Source: Eunapius fragilis
Lineage: Eukaryota > Porifera > Demospongiae > Spongillida > Spongillidae
DNA: 64,000 bases
Assembly (NCBI GenBank): GCA_963681505.1
Contig: OY811980.1
Span: 4,612,004-4,676,003, forward strand
Reading direction: 5' to 3'
Shown here: positions 12,036-22,486 of the stretch, piece after piece
How positions within the stretch are numbered: the stretch's first letter is position 1
How the letters are laid out: each line of letters begins with the position of its first letter
Position numbers and translations under genes: made by a program
Notes under the pieces: generated by a model
Told to the model about the DNA's origin: nothing
The model's input: the letters and a program-made list of their open reading frames with translations, nothing else
Database searches by the model: none

Positions 12036-12349
12036 AACAATGTATTTCACTGTCAGTGCGGTCGACGGCGTTGTTACAGTATACTCCTTCGCGAAGGCCA
12101 AGATTTAAGGTCAGACATGTCTTGTACTGTAACCTGACCTTTATGTGTTCTCTTATTTTGTTTAGTGTCTGAACCAGAGAAATAACCTGCTCGAGCGTCA
12201 TGGCGTGCAAAGACTTCTAAGTTTCGTATATATATGTGTTCTTCATGTTGTATTTATTTATCATCATTTTATTAAAATCAATTGGACCTGTTGTATAGTT
12301 TATTAATATCAATTTATGTTGGGATCATCAATTTACGGTAAATATACGA

Positions 12350-12510
12350 GATATTGTTACCTCTGTCAACACCCAATAGAGTGTACTGGCTACACTTCAG
12401 GGGTGTTAGCTGTAACACTCCTAAGCGGTTACCACTACACCCCAGGGGGTGTCATTTTAAAATACCCATACGAACACCCCATATCGAGAAATTGGCGGTC
12501 AAAAGGATTA
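12350..12510. repeat. Internal subterminal-type repeat block of the CACTG element
   Basis: GGGGTGTT and its complement recur (CAACACCC, GGGGTGTTAG, AACACTCC, GGGGGTGTC, GAACACCCC), followed by CATATCGAGAAATTGGCGGTC. The same run of repeats plus motif occurs at 17380-17476 (inverted), 19476-19646 and 27139-27512 (inverted). It may be the end of a second related element inserted in the first, or an internal duplication. Confidence 0.55.
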
Positions 12511-13597
12511 CGCGGTATTCGGTCATTGCGTAATTCTATGTCCATAGAATATTATGGACGCATTCAGAAAACTGCATCGAACTGCAGAAAAAAAAATTAT
12601 ATTGACTAGGTGCTCTCGGATTTGCAATGTGGGGACTATTTGGCATATTTTGAGTACTTTCACGCACCGTAGGTACCTATATCCGCACTTCCACATTAAT
12701 TATGCAAGGTTTCCAATGTCCATTCATTTTATCTCATTTACTTATTCAGTCATCAATAGTTTCCCAACCAAATTATATTTTCCTTAGGTGCAACCGGATT
12801 ATATGAGAGTAATCAATGCACTTATTTATCATTATTTTTTCAGAGCTTAGTGCTTTCAAATCGCGCTTCCCTTGAATGGTTAGTGAGACACACCCCACAT
12901 ACAAAACGCATAATATCACGTGCTACCCTTTCGTCAGTTAGCCGTGCCCAGACCGAACTGTTTTTAAAATATGTGTTGACGTCTATAACTACGACCCCAC
13001 CCACCACTATAATGACACAACAACTTAACGTGCATGCGATTTATTAACCGTTATTTACGGTACTAGTGGCGCTTCGCTTTTGGTTCGGTACTTCCTCATC
13101 CACGGACGATTTCGAACGGTACAAAGACGACGATATCTGAGATCAATCCCACGAGGTTTAAGACCTGGAAGGCTACCTGTGGGACCCTCCATTGAATACC
13201 GGTATATACGTACATATATATGGAATACCTCACAGCTAACAGCTACAGTACAGTATGGAGTGGACCCTATGGCGACATATGGCGAGACAGCGCTACGGAA
13301 TACCCGACAGCTAGCAAACAAGTACTGTATGTGTATGTGTGACTGTATGCATGTGTTGTGTGAGTGGCTATGAATCCTCTCTCCCCCTCTCTGTGCACGT
13401 ATGCCATGTATATGTACATGTATGCTAAGAATCAGTTCTTGTATGTTGTTGTGTTACCTTGTGCATACGTACATGAATGTACATGTAATTGGTTTGTTTT
13501 GATGACATTCTGCATTGTTTTCCACAGTACACAGCTCAATCTCCAGCTATCAATGCTCACCAAAGGCAAGTTTAGCTTTGCAGGGTTGGCCTATTTA
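12511..13597. other. Unassigned, weak coding hints
   Basis: A frame following an acceptor-like TTTTTTCAG at 12841 runs to 13047 (starting LVLSNRASLEWLVRHTPH), but it has no recognisable domain. A second at 13080-13373 is arginine- and tyrosine-rich. Neither is supported. No RNA gene was seen. Confidence 0.25.
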
Positions 13598-13872
13598 CCC
13601 ACTCCCTCCCTCCCTCCCTCCCTCCCTCCCTCCCTCCCTCCCTCCTCCCTCCCTCCCTCCCTCCCTCCCTCCCTCCCTCCCTCCCTCCCTCCCTCCCTCC
13701 CTCCCTCCCTCCCTCCCTCCCTCCCTCCCTCCCTCCCTCCCTCCCTCCCTCCCTCCCTCCCTCCCTCCCTCCCTCCCTCCCTCCCTCCCTCCCTCCCTCC
13801 CTCCCTCCCTCCCTCCCTCCCTCCCCCCCCTCCCTCCCTCCCTCCCTCCCTCCCTCCCTCCCTCCCTCCCTC
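13598..13872. repeat. (CTCC)n tetranucleotide tract, about 275 bp
   Basis: An almost pure CCCT/CTCC run with three small interruptions (near 13643, 13825 and 13872). Long frames across it on both strands are only the translated repeat (PPSL or GGRE), so they are not annotated. The strand asymmetry (all pyrimidine on plus) favours triplex-type DNA; that is an inference. Confidence 0.95.
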
Positions 13873-13923
13873 TCCTTGCCTCTTCCCTCCTTCCATGATC
13901 TCTCCTTCCACTTTCCTTCAACA

Positions 13924-14397
13924 GAGGAGGCCCAGAACAGTGACGAAGATAAGGACAGACTCAGCAAGGTGACCCACACATACCAGTCTGAGAGGAAGGC
14001 GAGCCAGCAGTCCTGGGGGCCACTCTCACCTTGGAGATGGAGACAGAACAGAACAGGGACCAGCGGGGTGTCGTGGAGAAGGCACAGAATTTGAACCAGG
14101 TCTGGGCACTGGGCACCACTTGCAGTAACCCTTTATAGGCCAGTCAGATACAGTGATATAAGACACCAATATTAGCATTATTAATTTTTATTTGTATACG
14201 TACATATGTCTAGTTGCCATGGTGATTTTACCATAGTACATGTCCTCGTACTATGCAGCAAAACTCATAGTCTGTTGTATAATGATTTAAAAATATTGTT
14301 TGTTTATATATAGTATGGAAGAGGACAATATACAGAGGACAGGACTACACCAAGTACATTGAGAGGAGGGAGACCTCACAGAGGAGTGCAGCCAGCA
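13924..14397 (+). CDS. Possible exons of an unidentified gene
   Basis: Three coding-looking blocks: NSDEDKDRLSKVTHTYQSER (13938-13997), LEMETEQNRDQRGVVEKA in another frame (about 14034-14090, helical and charged, followed by CAG then GTCTGG) and DYTKYIERRETSQRSAAS (14343-14397, ending CAG then GTGGGT). Acceptor-like sites (CTTCAACAG, TATATATAG) precede the first and last. The frames do not join neatly, so this is either a gene with unseen introns or a decayed copy. No family was recognised. Confidence 0.25.
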
Positions 14398-14475
14398 GGT
14401 GGGTGTGATCAAGGGAGGTGTGGCAGCAGATGTGATGAAGCCAAATATTGTGGCATACAAATGTACGATTACATG

Positions 14476-15000
14476 TGGTGTGTTGTATGTACTGGACTGG
14501 TGTGTTGCATGTACTGGACTGGTGTGTTGTATGTACTGGACTGGTGTGTTGTATGTACTGGACTGGTGTGTTGTATGTACTGGACTGGTGTGTTGTATGT
14601 GTACTGGACTGGTGTGTTGCATGTACTGGACTGGTGTGTTGTATGTACTGGACTGGTGTGTTGTATGTACTGGACTGGTGTGTTGCATGTACTGGACTGG
14701 TTTGTTGTATGTACTGGACTGGTGTGTTGCATGTATTGGACTGGTGTGTTGTATGTACTGGACTGGTGTGTTGTATGTACTAGATTGGTGTGTTGTATGT
14801 ACTGGATTGGTGTGTTGTATGTACTGGACTGGTGTGTTGCATGTACTGGACTGGTGTGTTGTATGTACTGGACTGGTGTGTTGTATGTACTGGACTGGTG
14901 TGTTGCATGTACTGGGCTGGTGTGTTTCATGTACTGGACTGATGTGATATATGTACTGGACTGGTGTTTTTACTGGTGTATGCACTGGACGAGTATGTTG
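14476..15000 (+). repeat. 22-bp minisatellite, forward array (about 24 copies)
   Basis: Head-to-tail copies of TGTGTTGTATGTACTGGACT plus GG, with scattered substitutions that mark individual units. All three frames are open because the unit has no stop; the apparent proteins are artefacts. The same unit occurs inverted at 15683-15865. Confidence 0.95.
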
Positions 15001-15370
15001 TAGGTGTGATGTGCCTACTGGATTGCAATGTGGCACTGTGGTCACTGTGATCCAGAAGCCTCTGATTATGGGTGGGTGTGTGTCACTAGTTCCTGAGTCC
15101 TACATGCAGTACAGAGGCATAAGCTATTAGCTGGCCTATCTGCTTGCCACCACCTCACATATTTCGTCATAGCAAACTGTGTGTGTGCTTGTGTTTTTTT
15201 GTTATGTACATGGTCCATTTCTAGGGGTCTGTAGCTTTTTACTGGAGGGAAGCCTTGATAGTGGCAGTGAAACCCTATCTCAATAGATTTGTAAGGACTG
15301 GGCCACTGGAAAGTTTATATGCTGAGCTATTCACATACATGGCTTCATATAAACCCATGGCTTCTCCAAG

Positions 15371-15374
<4 letters not shown>
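15001..15374. other. Spacer between minisatellite arrays
   Basis: No gene or repeat was recognised. Confidence 0.4.

Positions 15375-15433
<59 letters not shown>
15375..15433. repeat. (GT)n microsatellite
   Basis: About 29 uninterrupted GT/TG units. Confidence 0.92.
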
Positions 15434-15435
<2 letters not shown>

Positions 15436-15599
15436 GTGTGGGGCACTCATCTAAATTTACAAATTCTGAGGATGATACACTGGTGTCTACTGTATCTCAC
15501 CACCACCACCCTTCCTCTTTACGAAAGGTGCAGGGGCAATGCCCCACCCCCTATCCTCCCCCTCATACAACATACCAATTGAGTACATACAACACAGCA

Positions 15600-15865
15600 C
15601 ATACAGTGTGTTATGTACTGGACTGGTGTGTTGAACTGGACTGGTATGTGTACTGGGCTGGTGTATTGGACTGGTATGGCCAGTCCAGTACATACAACAC
15701 ACCAGTCCAGTGCATACAACACACCAGTCCAGTACATACAACACACCAGTCCAGTACATACAACACACCAGTCCAGTACATACAACACACCAGTCCAGTA
15801 CATACAACACACCAGTCCAGTACATACAACACACCATTCCAGTACATACAACACACCAGTCCAAC
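15600..15865 (-). repeat. 22-bp minisatellite, switching to inverted orientation
   Basis: Three degenerate forward units (15612-15676) meet the reverse array at the small palindrome ACTGGTATGGCCAGT (about 15669-15683). From there CCAGTCCAGTACATACAACA repeats about eight times. Together with 14476-15000 it forms a large inverted repeat. Confidence 0.92.
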
Positions 15866-16265
15866 ATAGGATGGATGGGTCTCTTCTAAAATAAAGAATG
15901 GTGTGGCAATAAGTCCTGAAAATAGTGTGGCAGGAAGTCCTGAAAATAGGAAGGGCATTTTAGCTTGGAAGACATGTGGGTTTGAAATTGATGCTGGTCC
16001 TTTTATCTTATACATGTATACCACAAGCGTGGTTTTGTAGGCCACAGCATGAAGCAGTATGTAAACTACCTTAGTCCAGGTAACCACAAATTTGACAGAG
16101 AGCTGATAATTCTAAAACTGCTTCTGGGTTTGTTTTTGAATGTCAATGTCTCTGTCTTTGACAATGTGTATGACATGATTTTTGAAATAGATGCTGCCCT
16201 CATGAAGGCACTTGCCCAGGAGACTACTGCTGATTGCAGATTTCCATCTTAATGTGCCCCTCCTC

Positions 16266-16303
<38 letters not shown>

Positions 16304-16656
16304 CAGAGCCCTGCCTACCAACCCATATTGGAGTAAGGTCTGGAGAAGAAAATGGAGGTCACTACCATGTGCAGGAATCAAACTTTTATGTATGTGTGTT
16401 AAATTTGTTTGGTAGTGTGAACATTTCGGTTCTCTCCACATAAACTGATTTCTGTCACAATGGGCAAATGCCACAAATGGCTCAGCACAGCAGGGGACTT
16501 TCATGATGATTCACACATGTGTGTGTAAAGCATGGCATGGGACATTGGCTACAAAATTGAAATGCAATGTAGATGTGACAAATCAATTTGGGATCTGTTT
16601 ATACAACATGACACTACTGATGTGATGTGGTCAAGAAACCTTATGAGCAGGCAACA
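15866..16656. other. Unassigned; holds a (GT)n tract
   Basis: A (GT)n microsatellite lies at 16268-16301. Small open frames at 16049-16252 and 16112-16504 have no domain. Nothing else was recognised. Confidence 0.4.
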
Positions 16657-16668
16657 TCTACACACACA

Positions 16669-16711
<43 letters not shown>
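16657..16711. repeat. (CA)n microsatellite
   Basis: About 25 CA units with one interruption. Confidence 0.92.
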
Positions 16712-16712
<1 letters not shown>

Positions 16713-16727
16713 AGCAAACAGTTCTTG

Positions 16728-16872
16728 GACAAGATCTTGCCCATGGTGGCAAGATTATGCTGGCAAAGATCGTGGCCAAGTCTTACCCAAGGTATGGCAA
16801 GATCTAGGCCTCCTGCCAAGATCTTGCTCTTGGCAAGAATCTTGCCCAAAAACTTTTTGCTGGGACCAGACC
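16728..16872. repeat. CAAGATCTTG-rich dispersed repeat, copy 1
   Basis: Short self-complementary words (CAAGATCTTGCCC, GGCAAGATTATGCTGGCAA, GCCAAGATCTTGC) recur five or six times and the block ends AAAACTTTTTGCTGGG. The same words, in the same style, occur at 39005-39125 and 39415-39550, where the block lies inside an LTR fossil. Confidence 0.65.
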
Positions 16873-17379
16873 CCTGAATAGACATCACTGCATGCATGAA
16901 TTGCTACCACACAAAAAGGGTTATGTTATAAAAGTACAGGTCCTGCTATGAGGTTCTCAACGTGACATCATAGTATCTTAGAGCGTACAATAAAAAAATA
17001 ATAAAACGGTACATATCTTGAATGAGAACTACGGGGTTCCGAAGGCTGTAGGGGTTAGCGCTTAAGTTTAACAGACTGCCCTGGAAAATGGTCGCGGCCG
17101 ACGTCCGAGTTTGTGCTAATTGATGCGCATCCACCTCTTGTCGGATGGGTGGGGGCTGCTGTGACGTTACAGTATAGGAGTTTATTAACGAAGCGCAATT
17201 AAAATGGCAGTTATTGAACAGTGCCATTACAAGCAAGTCTCGTTTCCAGGCCCAGGAACGAGACTGCGACGGTAATTAATTTTTTGTCTTGATTTTTGTA
17301 TAACATTGCTTTATTGCAACGCAATGAAAACTACAATTCAAATTCAGACTAATTTTTAGTATTTTCCGTGGTCATTTAG
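16873..17379. other. Unassigned, right part of the CACTG element
   Basis: No gene was recognised; it lies just inside the right terminus of the CACTG element. Confidence 0.4.
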
Positions 17380-17476
17380 AATTCGATTTGAAATAAAATG
17401 CAAGATGACCGCCGATGTATGGGCCATTTCTCCATATGCCGAAGTGTGTTGCGGTAACACCTTTTTTTTAACAGTG
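17380..17476. repeat. Right terminus of the CACTG element with shared subterminal motif
   Basis: The minus strand reads CACTGTTAAAAAAAAGGTG, then AACACAC, then ATGGAGAAATGGCCCATACA and GGCGGTCATCTTGC. The latter motif is repeated at 19606-19646 in the opposite orientation. Confidence 0.7.
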
Positions 17477-18606
17477 TGTGTAACAAGATTTGGTTAACCG
17501 CACGACCTTCCACCAAACCCTTACAATACAATCCCAGGTTCCCATTGACCTTTGACTCACGCCCTAACAATGCCCTATTGTTCGGACACCGTCTTGCAGG
17601 GTGACCAGGCTTCTTACAATTGAAGCACACAATGCCCTTCTGTCTGCCACCTTCATCTCTTGTTTTCTTATAGCACACTTCTTCCTCATGACCGACCTTC
17701 CCACAATAATGGCATTTTCTTTCTGGTTGAGAGTTCCCATGTACAGCTCTCTCCGAGTCCACCCCTTGGCGTCTGGCTTGCTCATATTCATCCATGAGCT
17801 CCCCTGCCTTCAAGCACGTCTCTGGTTTGCGCTCCGTTACCCAAAGCCTCTTCTCCTCTGGTAACGTATTGAAAAATTGTTCTATCCCTATTGATTCACG
17901 TACCTCCTCCACCGAATTGCACTCCTTCAGCCATTTCCCCAACAGGTCCATGAGCCTCACTGCGAGCTCTCTATTGGTCTCTCCGCTTCCTCTTACAGCG
18001 CTCCGAAAGCGTCGTCTGTACGCCTCCTCTGTAATATCGTAGCGCTGCAAAATGTCCAACTTAATTGCGTCATAGCTACCCAAGTCGTCCACCGGTAGAG
18101 CAGCAAATGCCAATTGAGCCCTCCCTGTTAATTGCGGAGCCAAGTACTGCGGCCAGCAGTCCTTCTCAACCTGGTGAGCTGCCATAATGCGCTCAAAGGT
18201 TTCGAGATACGCTTCTATATCATCCCTTTCTGTTAGCGGCACCAATTTCACACTCAACTCCCGCTTGTGACTTACGCCGTGAATCCGCCACCACCTTCAT
18301 AAGGGATTCCAAGTGTCCTCGCAACTCCTCCATCTGTTGTCCCGTCTCAAGTTCTCGTCTCTTCCTTTCTGCCTCCATCCTGGTTCTTTCCGTTGCGAAC
18401 TCTGCCTCCCTTCTCAATCTTTCCCCCGCAACTTCTTCCTCTCTCCTCCTACGGTCTTCGACAAGTAATTTTAACATACCTTGCATTTCTTCCATTCTAG
18501 GTTGCTTGTAACTTTTTCCCGAACGCGTTGTCATCCACAAATTTATAGCACGGGCGTCGGACAAAACCCGTCGCGACTTAAAATATCCCACCGCTGCCAC
18601 CATATA
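17477..18606 (-). mobile_element. Fossil Ty3-type LTR element G1, gag half
   Basis: On the minus strand from the LTR: a leader beginning CATATATGGTGGCAGCGG, a charged coiled region (about 18.55-18.25 kb), a gag core (about 18.25-17.75 kb) and two CCHC zinc knuckles (about 17.70-17.58 kb; CHYCGKVGHEEEVC and CFNCKKPGHPARRC). It is continuous in sense and family with pol at 3968-7211 and is separated from it only by the 10.3-kb transposon. It looks broken, with about one break on this side. Confidence 0.85.
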
Positions 18607-18755
18607 TGTGACAGAGCTGGTTGGTAGCACCCAGTCTGTCATTGCGCAATGGAAACCACTAGACCCGACTCTATACTCTACGAGACCGCCACGGCCAGTA
18701 GTTCACTTAAATTCTCGAAGCCTCTCTTAATTATACGATCAATACACTTAAATAC
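18607..18755 (-). repeat. 5' LTR of G1, partial
   Basis: It begins TGTGACAGAGCTGG like the LTR at 3775 and matches it for about 150 bp with few differences. The outer part is replaced by the foldback element at 18756. Confidence 0.85.
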
Positions 18756-19064
18756 ACAAGTAAATAAAAACATTCTCACTGAGAAAGTTGGTGGGATATA
18801 GGTTTTGCAGGCAAATAGTATACTAGTATACTGGTGCAAAAAGCAAGGAAACAAGTTTAATCAGAAGGGAAAATGTAATAGTCCTATATTTAGCACACTT
18901 CGACTAAGGCATATGCTGTTTCTGTGCTAAATATAGGACTATTACATTTTCCCTTCTGATTAAACTTGTTTCCTTGCTTTTTGCACCCGTATACTAGTAT
19001 ACTATTTGCCTGCAAAACCTATATCCCACCAACTTTCTCATTGAGAATGTTTTTATTTACTTGT
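18756..19064. mobile_element. Foldback element, ACAAG family, copy 2
   Basis: Two arms of about 142 bp (18756-18897 and 18923-19064) are complementary with few mismatches around a 25-bp loop. Ends are ACAAGTAAATAAAAACATTC and its complement. It carries AAAAAGCAAGGAAACAAG and TTTAGCACA at the loop edge, as in copy 1 (1007-1308). It abuts the truncated LTR of G1, so it is as young as or younger than G1. Confidence 0.85.
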
Positions 19065-19475
19065 TTCCTTCATTTTTTTAACACCCAAATAGGTACTTTT
19101 GCTTAATCACAACTCAGTTGTCCAGCTGTTAATGAAAGCGCCGTATCTAATTTCCAACGTACGTACGTACGTCCGCGTAACTGATTTTTCACGGGACACG
19201 CTAGTTTGTATTATAATTATTTCCGGTTAAAATGTCGAGAGGCGGGTCGTAGTATATGCCCGTACCAAGCGTGCTGTAGATACCATCACTCACAAAACAC
19301 AATCAATGAATGGCATTAGATATGACGAGGTCTTTGACTCCATGAACAGGGATGAAGATTTCTGCGTTGTAAATATCGACTTCAACAATGCCAGTAGTGA
19401 TGATAACATGGATGGGGCTGGGCAGCTGGAAGTGATGGGGACAGAGGGATAGAAGTGGAAGAGGACGAGAATGAA
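19065..19475 (+). CDS. Short coding-looking fragment, unassigned
   Basis: Within this stretch 19231-19452 is open and reads ERRVVVYARTKRAVDTIT, then a start at 19306 followed by RYDEVFDSMNRDEDFCVVNI and an acidic tail before a stop. Composition is protein-like. It lies directly upstream of a transposon-type subterminal array and may be the end of a transposon gene. No family was recognised. Confidence 0.3.
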
Positions 19476-19646
19476 GCAGGCTACAATCCTACATCACCAC
19501 TGAACCCCACATCACCACTGCACCCACACATCACCACTGCACCAACACATCACCCCACATCAACACTGCACTCCTACATCACCATTGCTTCATACATCAC
19601 CCCACATCCCATATCCAGAAATGGCCCATACATAGGCGGTCATCTT
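19476..19646. repeat. Subterminal-type array and shared motif (left)
   Basis: Seven or so copies of CATCACCACTGCACCC-like units (19490-19600) are followed by CATATCCAGAAATGGCCCAT, then ACATAGGCGGTCATCTTGC. The motif occurs inverted at the right end of the CACTG element and, shortened, at 12480 and 27139. The array probably belongs to the end of a related transposon. Confidence 0.6.
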
Positions 19647-19923
19647 GCTTTTTTTTTCAAATTGAATTTTAAACCAGTCTATAATGTACTATAAATCGGT
19701 CCGATTATCGTATATGTACTTCAAAAAATTGTGGCATTAACCATTCCGTAAATAAATTCAAGACAAAATATTAATTTCTACCGCGCATTATTTATTCATA
19801 AAAGTCTATCATTGCGTAATCCATTCAATAAAATTATTAAGAATGGCGGGAGCTAGCTCACGAGACCTATAGGATGTGTATACTTTTTATAATTATGCCA
19901 ATACATTTTTAATAAATGTCACG

Positions 19924-19957
<34 letters not shown>

Positions 19958-20584
19958 GGCTCCCCCTTATCTACGGCTTTTCAAACGTCAGTCTGGTTCT
20001 TTTTTTACTTCTGTAGCGAACGGAATTCGCTAAGCGATCGAAATGCGTGGCCGGATTCAGCTGCCAGCTGCCATCGCCTTACGCAACACGGTATGTACTA
20101 GCCTATAGCAGTAGTGAATACGCGCGCACATAACATCATTTTATAGAAATCGTGTGCCTGTCGGTTCAGTGCACTCCTTGCGTGCCCATTTATCGACGTA
20201 CAATGCTATAACAGATCCATGAGAAACGATGCATGGGGGAGGCGGGGTCAAGTTAAAATTACAGCTGCGCTGAAAAGTTTATGCTCTGTACGCACAGATG
20301 TATTAACCAACCACCATATCTCTCCGTTTTTTATTTCTTCTGCATGTTACACCCACTTTCAGATATATGTAACCCCTCCACACACATACACACACAAACC
20401 ATACATGCTTGTGTGTCATAACTTCCACTACATGGTTTTATCTCAGTCTCCAACAACATGCTTGTGTCTTATTACATGCTTGTGTATCATCGCCTTCAGT
20501 ACATACCAATGTTTCATAGTCTCTACTACCTGCTGGTGTCACATAATCTCTGCTACATGGTCCTTGCTTATAGCGTCCATTACA
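19647..20584. other. Unassigned; includes a 33-base C run
   Basis: A (C)n run of about 33 bases lies at 19924-19956. The rest is unique-looking with no recognised gene; degenerate copies of the CTCATAGCCTCCACTACATG word begin near 20400. Confidence 0.45.
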
Positions 20585-20820
20585 AGTTTATGTCTCATAG
20601 CCTCCATTCCATGGTCCTGTCTCATACATTTTTGTGTCACATAACCTCCACTACATGCTCCTGTCCCATGCCCTTCCTTCACTGTAAATTCTGAGTGGGG
20701 GGAGGTGCAGTTGAGTTAAACCACAGGTGTTATTTTGTGTTGGAATTTACTCTCTGAAAGCACAGATGGACCATATTTTAATTTCATCTGCATGTCACAC
20801 CCTTGCAGCTACAGGTAAAT

Positions 20821-20859
<39 letters not shown>

Positions 20860-22454
20860 ATTAACATCCATAGCACCCTACATGTGTGTCTCTTAACCTC
20901 CAGTACATGGTACTGTATTGTAGCCTACATTTTTGTGTGGGGGGGGGGGTTCATACATCTGTGCGTGCAGAGCATAAATCCCAACTAAAAAGAAGGGTTG
21001 CTATCAGCACGGCAGTGGTTTTTAACTCGACCACACCTCCCCCCACTCTGAACTTATAGAGAAGGAAGGGCATGGGACATGAGTGGAGGTTATGTGACAA
21101 TACTTTAACTCGCATGTCACACCCCCTTGCAGATATATGTAAACACACACACACACACACACTCACATTAACACTTAGACATGTACACAAACCTCACAGG
21201 CTTGTGTCTCGCAGGACTGCATGGATCTCATAGCCTCCACTACATGTCTCATATCCTCCCCTGAATGCCCATGCAGGTCTCCTAGGACCCCGAGTGGGGG
21301 GGGGGGGGGGGGGGGGGGGAGATGAGCCTGTACCCCTGTACCCCTCACTTCCTCCCCTTAAAATAAATAATAGTTTGCTATGAGATATTTAATGCCGAAA
21401 CACCACAAATGCAAAGGCACATGGGGCATAGCCTCACACAGTGAGTGAGCTTACAGCGTTCCCCCTCCCTCCCCCCTCACGCCTTATGCCACTCCCCCTC
21501 CCAAATCAACCACTGCTTTGTGTCTCATCGTCTTCCACTACAAACTCATGTGACCATGCCCTTGACAACCTTCACACACTAACACAAACCATTCATGCTT
21601 GTGCTTCTCCATTACATGTTCCTATCTCATGCCTGCACTAAATGCTCATGTCTCATAACCTCCACTGTGGTGCCCTTGTCTCACTATATATGGTGAAGCC
21701 ATGGAAGTTTGAATGCTACATTCTCAGGGTGCTTGTCTATATAAACTTTAGTACATGTACCTCAGATCTACCACATCTGATCTGATTGGGCAGCAATAAT
21801 TTCACAGTCACTACAAGTACCTGTACATGAAAGGCTTCATTATAGATAAGTCTTGACTGCACACTTTTCAAAATAAATTCCTGCCTATCACTTGTTCAGA
21901 AAGGCACCATGTATAAGAATGTTACCATTGAGGGACAAAAAGTGTTACATCACCTTTGTACGTGCACACACACACACACACACACATACACACACACACA
22001 TGCACTGACCTTGAGGACATAGTGAAGGGGTCACATGAGCATGTAGTGGAGGTGATGAGACACATGCATGTAGCAGTGGCGGATTTAGGATTTGGGAGGG
22101 TGAGGGCACAAGGTATGGGAGGGTCAGTGCCCACTGCAGCTGGGGGGGGGGGGGGGGGGACGCTGTAAGCTCGCCCATCCAGTGAGGCTTACCCCATACA
22201 CCTTTACAATTGTGGTGTTTTTGGCATTAATAATCTCATACCAAACTCCCTTTAAAGCTATTTATTTTAAGGGGAGGGAGCTAAGGGCACAGGCCCATCC
22301 CACCTCCCCCGGGTCCATTACTGTGTAGTGGGGACTAGGTGACCAGGGCATTTAGGGGAGGATATGAGACATGCAGTGGAGGCTATGAGATACATGTAGT
22401 CCTGACCATGTTGTGAGACACGAGCATGTGAGTTTTGTGTGGTTCTACGTATTA

Positions 22455-22486
<32 letters not shown>

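Larger units (their letters stand above)
7212..17476 (+). mobile_element. 10.3-kb DNA transposon with CACTG ends, nested in G1
   Basis: The left end reads CACTGTTAAAAAAAAAGG (7212) and the right end is its near-perfect complement, finishing CAGTG (17476). TG at 7210-7211 and 17477-17478 is the likely 2-bp target duplication. CACTR ends, a 2-3 bp duplication and short subterminal repeats (GGGGTGTT, many copies at 7230-7380) are hallmarks of the CACTA/EnSpm superfamily. The insertion lies at the gag/protease junction of G1, so it is younger than G1. No EnSpm transposase could be recognised by eye. The inside holds a multi-exon gene (9325-10344), a LINE fragment, a MITE and large satellite tracts. 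An alternative is a related TIR superfamily with CACTG ends, such as Chapaev/Mirage. Confidence 0.75.

Noticed and set aside
13364-13979. Long frames of PPSL and GGRE repeats on both strands
   Set aside because: They are the translated (CTCC)n tract; open in several frames at once and without any unique domain.
14476-15865. CRISPR-like regular array
   Set aside because: Units are contiguous with no unique spacers, in a eukaryotic genome; it is a minisatellite. The same holds for 44690-46745.
14287-16087. Long frames rich in YVLDWCVVCTG or THQSSTYNTPVQ
   Set aside because: Products of the stop-free 22-bp minisatellite in all frames and both strands.
7212-17476. Polinton-like element
   Set aside because: Despite the length, no polymerase, integrase, protease or capsid frame is visible inside, and the CACTG ends with a 2-bp duplication fit a CACTA-type transposon.
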